Shown piece after piece: positions 9,071-17,699 of a DNA stretch of 64,000 bases; the first letter of the stretch is position 1, and every line of letters begins with the position of its first letter. The DNA comes from Planctomycetota bacterium. Lineage in GTDB: Bacteria > Planctomycetota > UBA1135 > GCA-002686595. Under the pieces are notes generated by a model. That model saw nothing but the letters and a program-made list of their open reading frames with translations. It was not told the origin of the DNA and did not search any database. A program made the position numbers and the translations under genes. The stretch spans positions 248,001 to 312,000 of the forward strand of contig JACKHT010000001.1 in the NCBI GenBank assembly GCA_020638855.1, in the 5' to 3' direction.

Positions 9071-11038
9071 TTAGGGCAAGCGGGCGTAGCGCAACGCCAC
9101 GTCCCCCGCATCCCCGTCGCCGTTGAGGTCGGTACCCGCAGGTCCCTGCTGGGCCTCGGAAGCCATCCACACCACGCCTCGCGGGTTGGAACCCGCGCCG
9201 ACCAGGACGGCCGGCCGAGCATTGTTGAGTTCGATGCCCATCGAGGTCGCGGGCTCGGAACCCGAAAGGTTCACGCGCTGCAGGATCGAGTCGCCCAGGT
9301 CGCCATCGAGGTTGTAATCGGTCCCCTGGCTGGTCTCGTTGATGCGGTAGAAACCGTAGTTCGACCGGGTCAGCATGCCCGGGTTGGTGAGTTCGACGGC
9401 CACGTTGACCCCCGGGAAGTCCAACTCGCGCGGCGCTCCACCCTCGCGCGGGAAGGTCGGGACGCTGTCGGTGGTGTCGCCATCCCCGTTGCGATCGATG
9501 CCGGTAGAACTTTCCTTGATGGCCGCGAGGAAACGCGCCGTCGTGGTGGCATCGGCCTGCATCCAGGTAACCTGGATGAAGGTGTTGCTGCCCTGGTCGT
9601 AGTTCCAGTTGGTGCCGGGCAGGGCCGGATCGAGCACCCCCAAGATCACGTGGTTGGACCCACTGCCATCGTGATCGCGGCCATCGGCTGCTTCATCGAC
9701 CAAGGCCACCCAGAGACGGCCGTCCAATTCGATGACCCCACCGCTGTCACCCGCGATGCTGGTATCCAAAGCGACCAGTTTGCTCGCGTCGTTGATCGGC
9801 TCCGGATTGGCACTGAGGGCGACCCAACGCAGGATTTCATCGTTCATGTCGGTGTCCCCGTTGAGGTCGCAGTTGCCTTCGTCGCTTTCCATCGAAACGA
9901 TGCCGATCCAATCATCCGCCAAGTGATAGGTCGGCCCCGAGCCTGTGAGCCCCGTGTTGATCGGCGCATTGACCACCGGATCAGCCGTGAAGGTCGTCAG
10001 GTTGAGCCAGTGCATCACGTTGTCGTTGGTATCGGTATCCGGGGTACCGGAGCACTGCGGCGGTTGCCAAAGCGAAGTGAACAGCGCGGGGTTGTTCAAG
10101 TTGACCCCCTGGGCCGCCTCGTTCACCAGGTAGACCACGATCCGATCCGAACCGCTGATGAAGGCATCCACCGGGGAACTCGGCGACTCCATCGCTTGGG
10201 GGACCAATTGGATCTGGCCACCCGAACCGGTGCCGTAGATCGCCAGGATGGCGGTGTCGGTCATGTCTCCATCCCCGTTGAGGATTTGCCCTTCGGTCAC
10301 TTCCGAAGCCGTGAACCAAACGACGTCACCAAACGTCCCCCGGATTTGAAGCGACAAACCATCCATGGCGGTATCCACGAACGAAGTCGTGATCGCCTCG
10401 GGGGCTGCGGGCGATGCGCCCAAAGAGGCCACCACCGCGCGGGCGATGTTGGTTTCGCCTACCGCGCTGGGCGGGATGGCGGGCTCGTACCAAAGGGCCG
10501 TGCCCTGGGCGTACATGCGGTCGCTACCCAAAGTGGCGTAGTAGACGGGATCTGCGAGCCCAGCATGCCAAAAGAGGAGCACCGTGTCGGTGGTGTCCGA
10601 ATCCCCGTTCCAGTTGAAGCCATCGGCCGCCTCGCTCACCACGAGGAACAGGGTGTCGTTGACCCAAGCCATGGCTCGATCGTTGCTGCCGGGCTTGATG
10701 GCCACGCCCAGGGGCGTGACTTGGTCGTTGCCGAAGCTCGCCACGAAGACCACATCGTCCGAGGTGTCCGAGTCGCCGTTGAAATCCGTGCCTCCTGGTC
10801 CGGTCCCCAACTCGCTCGCAGCATAGGCTACGTAGCGGTCGTTGACGGCCAGTGGAGCCGTAGCGGCCACCGACTGGGGCAAGGTCTTGACGGTGAACGG
10901 GGTGTTGGCGGTATCGGTCTGGGTGCAGGATCCCATCCCCATGGCGCAGGCCAGGGCCAAGGCAGAGGGCCAAGAGGTCAGGGCACTCCAGGCCACGGCG
11001 GGTTGGTTTTGGAACAGCTGGTTTCGTTGATTCGTCAT
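9071..11038 (-). CDS. lipoprotein with dockerin-like Asp-rich repeats
   Basis: The product is 655 residues from the ATG at 11038. The N-terminus carries a long hydrophobic stretch ending in GMGSC, a plausible lipobox. The mature part has about eight short repeats of the form GTDxNGDGDxxD followed by a hydrophobic strand (for example GTDFNGDSDTSDDVVF, GFNWNGDSDTTDTVLLF, GIDRNGDGDTTDSV, GTDLNGDGDAGDVAL). They are spaced through the chain and separated by beta-rich segments. They resemble the calcium loops of dockerins or thrombospondin type-3 repeats, so the protein is probably a calcium-stabilised beta-propeller-like surface lipoprotein. The shared promoter region with the divergent radical SAM operon is 165 bp. 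No enzyme motif is visible. Confidence 0.72.
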   Translation of the reverse strand: MTNQRNQLFQNQPAVAWSALTSWPSALALACAMGMGSCTQTDTANTPFTVKTLPQSVAATAPLAVNDRYVAYAASELGTGPGGTDFNGDSDTSDDVVFVASFGNDQVTPLGVAIKPGSNDRAMAWVNDTLFLVVSEAADGFNWNGDSDTTDTVLLFWHAGLADPVYYATLGSDRMYAQGTALWYEPAIPPSAVGETNIARAVVASLGASPAAPEAITTSFVDTAMDGLSLQIRGTFGDVVWFTASEVTEGQILNGDGDMTDTAILAIYGTGSGGQIQLVPQAMESPSSPVDAFISGSDRIVVYLVNEAAQGVNLNNPALFTSLWQPPQCSGTPDTDTNDNVMHWLNLTTFTADPVVNAPINTGLTGSGPTYHLADDWIGIVSMESDEGNCDLNGDTDMNDEILRWVALSANPEPINDASKLVALDTSIAGDSGGVIELDGRLWVALVDEAADGRDHDGSGSNHVILGVLDPALPGTNWNYDQGSNTFIQVTWMQADATTTARFLAAIKESSTGIDRNGDGDTTDSVPTFPREGGAPRELDFPGVNVAVELTNPGMLTRSNYGFYRINETSQGTDYNLDGDLGDSILQRVNLSGSEPATSMGIELNNARPAVLVGAGSNPRGVVWMASEAQQGPAGTDLNGDGDAGDVALRYARLP

Positions 11039-11203
11039 GACGGGCGCGCCTGAAAGGCAGGGACGGGGCCAGGATAGCGCTTGGAAGCCCCCCCCTGCGG
11101 GTTTCGGCCCCAGAAATCGGGGACCCACCTTCCCATCCCTGCCAACGTCGCTGCCACCACGGGGTTGGTGGAAACCGCCCGCCCTACATGCTCAGATAGG
11201 ACC

Positions 11204-13102
11204 GTGAAGGTGCTCCTTGCTTCCAGCCCCCACGGCGACACCTTTGGCTACTCCATGCCTCCGCCGGGACTGCTGCGCCTAGGAGGCGAGTTGCGGCAAG
11301 CCGGCTGGGACGTGGCGCTCGACGACTTGGCCTATCGGGTCGGAGCGGGCCAGGTGGACTCGGGCGAGGACCTGTGCGCCTCGGCCGCGCGTTGGCTGTT
11401 GGCTCGTGGTGCGTGCGAGGTGCTCGGGCTCTCGACCATGGGCGCCACCTTGCCCGCGGCGGTGGCCATCGCGCGCCACTACAAGCGCGAGCGACCCAAC
11501 ACGCGGGTTCTGATCGGGGGGCCGGGGACCACGGGGACCGATCGAGCTTTGCTCGAGCGCTTTGCTTGGATCGATGGGGTCGTGCGGGGAGAGGGTGAGG
11601 CTACCTTGCACGAGTGGTTGCAACGGGGCCCCGGCGATGGGCATGGGATCGCTGGCATGACCTGGCGCAACGCGCAAGGCGCGGTCGTGCGCGAGCCCGA
11701 CCGTGCTCCGCGGCGCGACCTCGAGCGCGTCGCCGACTATGCCTGGGATCTCTTGCCGCCCTTGACCGACTACAAGGCGCTGACCGGGGAGCCCGAAGGC
11801 CTGGTCCCGCTCGATTCCGGCCGGGGTTGCGCCTACGACTGCTCGTTTTGCACGATCGGCCGCTACTGGCAACGCCGCTCGCGGCCCTTGCCCGCCGAGC
11901 GGTTGGCCCAGGAAATCCTCTCGCTGCAAACCATGCCGGGTGCGGGCCAAGCCTACTTGTGCCACGACATCTTCGGTGCCGATCGCGCGCATGCGCTCGA
12001 GCTGTGCGAGCGCTTGATCGCTGCGGGATCGCCGGTGCCCTTCGAAGTGCGCGCGCGGGTCGATCACCTCGACGGGGACTTGCTCGCCGCCATGGCCCAG
12101 GCTGGGTGTTACCGCGTGCTGCTAGGCATCGAGTCGGGCTCCTCCGCCATCCGCGAGCGGCATCAAAAGAATCTGCGCGGGGAAGTGGATGTGCTCGCGG
12201 TCGTGGATCGGTGCGAAGCGGTCGGGATCGTGCCGATTCTTTCGTTGATCTTGGGTTTGCCGGGGGAAGGGCCCGAGGAACTGGCCGCGAGCCTCGATCT
12301 GTGTGCACAGGCTTCGCTGCGCCGGGGTGTGCACATTTCGCTGCACCTGGTCAATCCGCAACCGGGCTGCGGCCTGGGCGAAGAGTTTGGCGCCGATTCG
12401 CAAGCCGTCGAAGGCATCCCGCCCGACATGGCGCTGGGCGCGGGCCAGAGCCCCGAGGAACGAGCCCTGATCAGCGCGCACCCCGACTTGTTCTGCTCGT
12501 TCCACCTGCTTCCCGCGCAGCTGTTCCCCGGTGGCAAGGCCGACCTCTTGGCGCTTTCCGCCATGGCCAAGGGCTTGCCCGAACTTTGGCGGCGCTACCC
12601 GCGCACGTTTGCGCTATTGGGTCGGCAGCACGGGGAGAACGCCTACCAAGTGTGGCAGCGGCTGCTGGCTGCGGGCACCAGCTTCGCTGGCTTGGTGCGG
12701 CGCCAGCGCGACGAACGCCTCGACGCTTGCCTCGCTTGGGAGCAGGCGAGCATCCGCTGCGCCAGCAGAATGGCTCCCCATGCTGTGGCCGAACCCGCCG
12801 ATTGGCTCCCGCGGCCCGCTGGCGAAGTACTGCGCAGCCGATTCGACCTAGCCGCGTTGGCCCGGAGCCTTCGGGTGGGCACTTCCTTGCCCGAGCCTGG
12901 CGGAGTCGAGGCCTTTGCCGTGGTACCCGGACCGGGCCACTTGGGAAGCGTCCGCACCCTGCGGATCAGCCGCGACACCGAACAACTCTTGGATTGGCTG
13001 GGGCAAAAGCCCAGGCCCCGCCAAGAGGCCCCCCCCGCCCTGCTACGCGCTCTCGATCCCCTCCACCGAGCTGGCCTGCTGGCCAGCCAACCCACGCCAT
13101 GA
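11204..13102 (+). CDS. B12-binding radical SAM protein (first of pair)
   Basis: The product is 632 residues from a GTG at 11204; no in-frame ATG fits the fold. Residues 1-150 form a cobalamin-binding-type Rossmann domain (VKVLLASSPHGD, SMPPPGLLRLGGELRQAG, EVLGLSTMGATLPAA, VLIGGPGTT, GVVRGEGEATL). The radical SAM core carries Cys209, Cys213 and Cys216 in GCAYDCSFCTIGRYW, the canonical CxxxCxxC that binds the 4Fe-4S cluster, followed by RVLLGIESGS. The C-terminal 60 residues (LRISRDTEQLLDWLG onwards) look like a weak PqqD/RRE-type winged-helix domain. Its TGA overlaps the ATG of the next gene, so the two enzymes are translationally coupled. Likely role: C-methylation or another radical modification of a peptide, inferred from the downstream peptide gene. 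Confidence 0.85.
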   Translation: MKVLLASSPHGDTFGYSMPPPGLLRLGGELRQAGWDVALDDLAYRVGAGQVDSGEDLCASAARWLLARGACEVLGLSTMGATLPAAVAIARHYKRERPNTRVLIGGPGTTGTDRALLERFAWIDGVVRGEGEATLHEWLQRGPGDGHGIAGMTWRNAQGAVVREPDRAPRRDLERVADYAWDLLPPLTDYKALTGEPEGLVPLDSGRGCAYDCSFCTIGRYWQRRSRPLPAERLAQEILSLQTMPGAGQAYLCHDIFGADRAHALELCERLIAAGSPVPFEVRARVDHLDGDLLAAMAQAGCYRVLLGIESGSSAIRERHQKNLRGEVDVLAVVDRCEAVGIVPILSLILGLPGEGPEELAASLDLCAQASLRRGVHISLHLVNPQPGCGLGEEFGADSQAVEGIPPDMALGAGQSPEERALISAHPDLFCSFHLLPAQLFPGGKADLLALSAMAKGLPELWRRYPRTFALLGRQHGENAYQVWQRLLAAGTSFAGLVRRQRDERLDACLAWEQASIRCASRMAPHAVAEPADWLPRPAGEVLRSRFDLAALARSLRVGTSLPEPGGVEAFAVVPGPGHLGSVRTLRISRDTEQLLDWLGQKPRPRQEAPPALLRALDPLHRAGLLASQPTP

Positions 13103-15390
13103 AGACTCGCTTCCCGATCTCCTTGATCTTCCCCCCGCAGGGTCACTTCACCCAACCCTACTTGGCCTTGCCTTGCCTCAAGGCTTGGTTGCAACAAGCG
13201 GGGTTTGACGACGTGCAGGTGCGCGATCTCTCGATCGAGGCCTACGACCAATTCCTTTCGCCCGCCTACCTGCAATACGCGGCGGACAAGGTGCAGGATC
13301 GTTTGCCGCTGGAGCGTTGGGATACGGTCGAGTCCCTACCCTTTGCCGACATGGGCGCCTGGCGCGGCGCCCTGGAGAGCGGTTTGACCGCCCCCACCTT
13401 GATCGCGGACATCGAGGCCTCCAAGGCATTGGTGCGCGGCGAGGGATTCTACGATGCAGACGCCTACATCCCGGCCATGCGCGCCATCTACCAGGGATTG
13501 CGCTTGGTCTCAGCGGCGCACTTCCCCAGTGAATTGACACCGCACAATTTCACCATGCGCTACGCCAACGACCGCTCGCACGAGGTTTTGGCGGCAACGG
13601 TCGATGAGGTCGAGAACCCGTTCGTGCGCTACTTCCGCCAGGAAATCTTGCCCGGTTTGATCGAACGTCGGCCGCGGGTGCTCGGCATGTCGGTCATCTA
13701 CGGCAGCCAGTTGATCCCGGCGCTGACCCTGGGACGCTTGATCAAAGCCGCTTTGCCCGAGTGCCATGTGACCGCCGGGGGCGGGTTCCTGGCCTACATC
13801 GGCGCCAAGCTGATGCAGGCTCCGGGCATCGATGCCTGCCTGGACTCGATGATCTTCCACGAGGGCGAAGCCCCGCTGCAAGCCCTTTGCGAAGCCTTGC
13901 GGGCGGGTGAGCAAGATCTGTCGCGAGTGGGTTCGCTGACCTGGTTCGACCGTAGCCAGGCGGGTCACCCATGCGTCGAAAACCCGCCCGGGCACCCGGT
14001 GCACCTGAACAAGGCGCCCGTCCCGGACTTTTCGGATCTGCCGCTGGAGCGCTACTTTTCGCCGGAGGTGGTGCTGCCCTACGACATCAATCGGGGCTGC
14101 TACTACGGCGAGTGCGCCTTCTGCACCCTGCCGACCGTGATTGGTCCAGGCTACCGCACGCGTTCGGCGGACACGATCGCGAGCCATGTGCTGGAACTGC
14201 GCGACCGCCACCAAACCACGCACTTCAACTTCATCACCGATTGCATGCCGCCCGGCATGATCCGCGACCTGCCCGAAGCCTTGATCGAGAACCAAGCCGG
14301 GATCACCTGGTGGAGCGATGCGCGCGTTGAGCCCAAGGCCTACGACGCGGAAGGGGCCCAACGGCTCTTTGATGCGGGCTGCCGCAAGCTCTTGTTTGGC
14401 TTTGAAACGGCCACCCCACGCCTGCTCAAGATGATGAAGAAGGGCCAGAGCCTGCGCTCAGTCAGCGAAGTGGTCAAGAACTGCGCCGAAGCGGGCATTT
14501 CGGTGACTTTGTACGCCATGGTGGGTTTCCCCAGCGAAACCCGCGAAGAGGCCCGCGCAACCCTGCAGTACATCGAAGACTCGGTACCCTACGTGCGCGA
14601 AGTCTCGTTGCAGACCTTCCACATCGACGAAGTGGCGCTGACCTACCGCGAGCCTGAGCGCTTCGGCATCCGCATCCTCGACGATCCGGAAGCCGATTTG
14701 CAGCTGTACCACGACTACGAATCCGAGGTGGGCATGACCCAGGGGGAAGCCGCCGAAATGTTCGAAGAGATGATGACGCGCTTCGCCGAAGTGCTGCCGA
14801 TTTTCTCCGGGGATTCGATCCTGTACTTCATGCAGAAGAGCCACTACTTCCTGCACCTGGCCAAGGGCATGCATCCCGATGCCTTTGCTGCCGCTTGCGT
14901 CGCGCGGGCCGAACGGGGCACGCCGCTGCCCGCCGGTTCGGATGTGCGCGTCCGGCCGGGTTTGGTCGCGCAGCCCTTGCGCCACAGCTACCGCCGGGTC
15001 CTGCGCACGCTCCACGATCCGCTCGCCCGTGCGGCCCGCCCGGATTTCTTGACCGGGCGCTATGTGGGCGAAGCCGATCGGATCGCAGCGGAGAACCTCT
15101 CCCCCGCTCCTTACGAGCCGCGCGTTTTGGTCTACGATCCCGTCCAGCATGAGTTTGTCGAGCTGTCGGCGGACAGCTGGAAACTGCTCGGGGCGATCGA
15201 GCGAGCGGGAAGCCTCGGCGCATTGCTGGCGAAGAGCGGCCCCCAAACGGCCGCCGGACGCCGCGCCCTGGCCGGATTCCTGGGCGAACTCCTGCGCTTG
15301 CGGATCCTGGTTCCCGAGGGAACGATGGAACTGCCCGACTACGTGCTCCCGCGCCAAGAACCCGCCAACGTACCGGCGACCCACGCCTGA
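13099..15390 (+). CDS. B12-binding radical SAM protein with C-terminal PqqD/RRE-like domain
   Basis: The product is 763 residues starting in the ATGA overlap with the upstream gene. The N-terminal 320 residues include a cobalamin-type domain (LIFPPQGHFTQPYLALPCLK, then VLGMSVIYGSQLIPAL, HVTAGGGFLAYIGAKL, FHEGEAPLQALCEAL). The cluster motif is GCYYGECAFC with Cys334, Cys339 and Cys342, i.e. Cx4CxxC with one extra residue. It is followed by SDARVEPKAYDAEGA and LFGFETATPRLLKMM. Residues from about 676 to 745 (VLVYDPVQHEFVELSADSWK to LLRLRILVPEG) match the pattern of PqqD-like peptide-recognition domains, a small beta sheet followed by a winged helix. That ties the enzyme to a ribosomal peptide substrate, and a 61-residue peptide gene begins 70 bp downstream. 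Confidence 0.85.
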   Translation: MKTRFPISLIFPPQGHFTQPYLALPCLKAWLQQAGFDDVQVRDLSIEAYDQFLSPAYLQYAADKVQDRLPLERWDTVESLPFADMGAWRGALESGLTAPTLIADIEASKALVRGEGFYDADAYIPAMRAIYQGLRLVSAAHFPSELTPHNFTMRYANDRSHEVLAATVDEVENPFVRYFRQEILPGLIERRPRVLGMSVIYGSQLIPALTLGRLIKAALPECHVTAGGGFLAYIGAKLMQAPGIDACLDSMIFHEGEAPLQALCEALRAGEQDLSRVGSLTWFDRSQAGHPCVENPPGHPVHLNKAPVPDFSDLPLERYFSPEVVLPYDINRGCYYGECAFCTLPTVIGPGYRTRSADTIASHVLELRDRHQTTHFNFITDCMPPGMIRDLPEALIENQAGITWWSDARVEPKAYDAEGAQRLFDAGCRKLLFGFETATPRLLKMMKKGQSLRSVSEVVKNCAEAGISVTLYAMVGFPSETREEARATLQYIEDSVPYVREVSLQTFHIDEVALTYREPERFGIRILDDPEADLQLYHDYESEVGMTQGEAAEMFEEMMTRFAEVLPIFSGDSILYFMQKSHYFLHLAKGMHPDAFAAACVARAERGTPLPAGSDVRVRPGLVAQPLRHSYRRVLRTLHDPLARAARPDFLTGRYVGEADRIAAENLSPAPYEPRVLVYDPVQHEFVELSADSWKLLGAIERAGSLGALLAKSGPQTAAGRRALAGFLGELLRLRILVPEGTMELPDYVLPRQEPANVPATHA

Positions 15391-15460
15391 AACCTCGGCG
15401 TTCGCCAGCCCAAAATCCACCTTCCACTTCCCACCCTCTACCTGTTTTCCAAACCACACT

Positions 15461-15646
15461 ATGAGCCAGTCCAAGAAAGACCAGGCGACCGAGTCCGCCC
15501 AAACGGCTGCCGAAACCCAAGCGACCCAAGCCATCCAGGGTTCTGACTTGGTCGAAGAGCTGCTCGATTTGGACCACCTCGATCTTTCGGTCGAGGCCAT
15601 CGACGAGCGCATCAGCCCCAGCGAAACCAACGTTTTCGACAAGTAG
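15461..15646 (+). CDS. 61-residue acidic peptide, candidate RiPP precursor
   Basis: This short frame has an ATG at 15461 and a TAG at 15644-15646. The peptide starts with a Lys/Gln/Ala/Thr-rich stretch. It then has a leucine/aspartate-rich helix (DLVEELLDLDHLDLSVEAID) typical of leader regions recognised by RRE domains, and ends in ERISPSETNVFDK. It has no signal peptide, Cys or membrane segment. It directly follows two B12-radical-SAM genes, the second of which ends in an RRE-like domain, so a modified-peptide precursor is the simplest reading. The likely core is the last 10-13 residues. No protease or transporter gene is adjacent. It could also be an unrelated small protein, and no family name is known to me. 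Confidence 0.68.
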   Translation: MSQSKKDQATESAQTAAETQATQAIQGSDLVEELLDLDHLDLSVEAIDERISPSETNVFDK

Positions 15647-15735
15647 GTCGCTGTTCCTAGCCCCCAGAAGGTCCCCGGGTTGGGGAGCCGGGAGGCGTAT
15701 CGGGCTGGAACGGTTTCGGTTAGGCTGCTACCAAC

Positions 15736-15750
15736 GCCCGGGCTCCGGGC
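15736..15750 (+). terminator. short GC hairpin after the peptide gene
   Basis: A perfect six-base stem (GCCCGG / CCGGGC) with a three-base loop lies 90 bp after the peptide stop and before the first array gene. There is no T-run, so it may be only a weak or Rho-assisted end point of the radical SAM operon. Confidence 0.3.
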
Positions 15751-15821
15751 GGCCAATCGTGCCGGTCCCCCCCTGGGGATCGCTCTCCCCCGCACCATGC
15801 CCGACTCTCCACGGGCGCCCC

Positions 15822-17528
15822 ATGTCGTCTAGCCTTACCAATCGGCGCGCGTTGCGCCGTGGACTGAGTGCGCCGTTTTCTATGCGAGCGGGCGCGCGAA
15901 TGCTGCTTGCGCTGGGCCTAACAGGGGCCGCCTGGGCCCAAGGCGATACCTGCTCCACGGCTACGGCCCTGGCCGGGGAAGGCAGTTTTGCCTTCGACAA
16001 CTCGACGGCGTCGAGCTCGGGCTTCCACGGAGGCGGGCCCTGCAGCACGCTCATTCGGAACGACGTGTTCTTCCAATGGACCGCGTCCGCAGGCGGAGAC
16101 TATCGCCTGGACACCTATGGCACGTCGTTCGACACCCGGCTTTCTGTGCATGCGGGGCTTGGTTGTGCGGCCACCTGCTTGGCCAGCAACGACAACGCGG
16201 GCGGGGGCTTGCAAAGCGAAGTTTTGCTGTCTGGAGTGCAGCCGGGGGATACCTTCCTGGTGCAAGTCGGCAGCTTCTACCTCTTTGCGGGGCCAGGCCT
16301 GCTGAACGTGACCGCCACCAGTTCGCCTTGCACGGGGCAAGCCGACGATGCCTGGGAACCCAATCAAGGCTGCGCGGGAGCGGTTTCCTTGCCCCAAGGC
16401 ACGACGCCGGGCTTGGCGGTCTTTCAGGGCAACCCCGACTACTACCACTACGTGCTCCAGCCTGGTCAGCGGTTGGATGCCGAGATCTTGCTCAATGCCC
16501 CCGGAGACGTGGATTTGCGGCTGTTTGACAACAACTGCACCCCCCTCGCCGAGGACGGGCAAGCGCTCTCGGTTCAGAACCTGGACTCGTTTGCGCGGGA
16601 TTACTACCTGGAAGCCTTCCTCGACACGACTTCGACCACGGATCCTTGTTCGGAATACACGCTGCTGACCAACGTGCAAAGCGACCCCTGCTATGGGGCC
16701 GCGGAGGACGCGCTCGAAGACAACGACCAATGCCATACCGCCACCACCTTGGTGGACGGCATGCGCCCCAACTTGCACGTGAGCAAGTGGGACAAGGACG
16801 TCTACCGATTGTGCGTACCGCCCCAGGGGACGGTGACCATCGATCTTCTGTTCGCCCACGCGCAAGGGGACGTGGACATGTACCTGCTCCCGACCTGGTC
16901 GTACCCCTGCGCGATCGGCTCGGCGGGTTTCTACTACGAGGAAGGCATTTCGATCTCCGACAACGAGCAAATCGTGTGGACCAACGGCTCAACCCAGGTC
17001 GAAGAGTGCTATTTGGAAGTACAGATTTTTGAAGGCAGTGCCTCGAGCTGCAACCAGTACGACCTCGTCCTGCAAGGAGCCGGCCTATGCGGGCTCGGGG
17101 AGCGGATCTGCAGCCCGGCCCAAACCAATTCCAGCGGCCAATCCGGCCAGATCGTGGCTTTGGGATCGCCGTTTGTGGCCGATGGGCAACTGACCTTGCA
17201 GGTGCGGGACCTGCCCTTTGGCCAATTCGGCTTCTGCCTGGGAGGGCGAACCCAGGGGATCCTGGCCAACCCCGGGGGCAGCCTGGGCGACCTTTGCCTT
17301 TCTGGGGGCGGGGCGATTGCTCGCTTCAACCGCTCCTGGGAGATCGGCTTCGCGGCCAATGGCGAGTTCGAAGTACCGATCGACCTGGACGCGATCCCGG
17401 AGCCCGGGGTGGGGTTGCGCGCGGTCCAAGCTGGCGAAACTTGGTACTTCCAAGCTTGGTACAGAGACCTGGTAGGTGGGCAATCCGTGTCCAACTTTAC
17501 CGACGCCATAGGCGTCACCTATCGCTAA
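15822..17528 (+). CDS. exported modular Cys/Asp-rich protein, array member 1 (A-B-C, CTD type 2)
   Basis: The product is 568 residues from the ATG at 15822. An in-frame ATG at 15882 would give a shorter, more typical signal peptide and cannot be excluded. A signal ending TGAAWA precedes QGDTC. Module A is a beta-sandwich of about 130 residues with FFQWTASAGGDYRLDTYGTS and SNDNAGGGLQSEV, similar to PPC (pre-peptidase C-terminal) domains. Modules B and C are PPC-like units opening DDAWEPNQGC and EDALEDNDQC. The C-terminal domain (NPGGSLGDLCLSGGGAIARF, then TWYFQAWYRD) is of the second type, shared only with the last gene of the array. Function is unknown; extracellular location is likely. Confidence 0.78.
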   Translation: MSSSLTNRRALRRGLSAPFSMRAGARMLLALGLTGAAWAQGDTCSTATALAGEGSFAFDNSTASSSGFHGGGPCSTLIRNDVFFQWTASAGGDYRLDTYGTSFDTRLSVHAGLGCAATCLASNDNAGGGLQSEVLLSGVQPGDTFLVQVGSFYLFAGPGLLNVTATSSPCTGQADDAWEPNQGCAGAVSLPQGTTPGLAVFQGNPDYYHYVLQPGQRLDAEILLNAPGDVDLRLFDNNCTPLAEDGQALSVQNLDSFARDYYLEAFLDTTSTTDPCSEYTLLTNVQSDPCYGAAEDALEDNDQCHTATTLVDGMRPNLHVSKWDKDVYRLCVPPQGTVTIDLLFAHAQGDVDMYLLPTWSYPCAIGSAGFYYEEGISISDNEQIVWTNGSTQVEECYLEVQIFEGSASSCNQYDLVLQGAGLCGLGERICSPAQTNSSGQSGQIVALGSPFVADGQLTLQVRDLPFGQFGFCLGGRTQGILANPGGSLGDLCLSGGGAIARFNRSWEIGFAANGEFEVPIDLDAIPEPGVGLRAVQAGETWYFQAWYRDLVGGQSVSNFTDAIGVTYR

Positions 17529-17699
17529 GCCGCGCCCCGCAGGCACTTACAGAATCGTAAGCAATCCTTGCGGATTCGCCTCCGGGATGGGAACCGGCCT
17601 TTCGAGGGCCTCGTCTAAAGGGTCGCAAACGGCAAGGAAGCCCGCCACTTTGGCCGGCTGCTTGTTTGCTCTGCCTCCTTTCTTCGAGAGGAAACCACG

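Noticed and set aside
11614..13098. Long 5' extension of the second radical SAM frame, overlapping the first radical SAM gene
   Set aside because: The extension is Arg/Ala-rich out-of-frame sequence. The real protein starts at the ATG at 13099, where the cobalamin domain begins.
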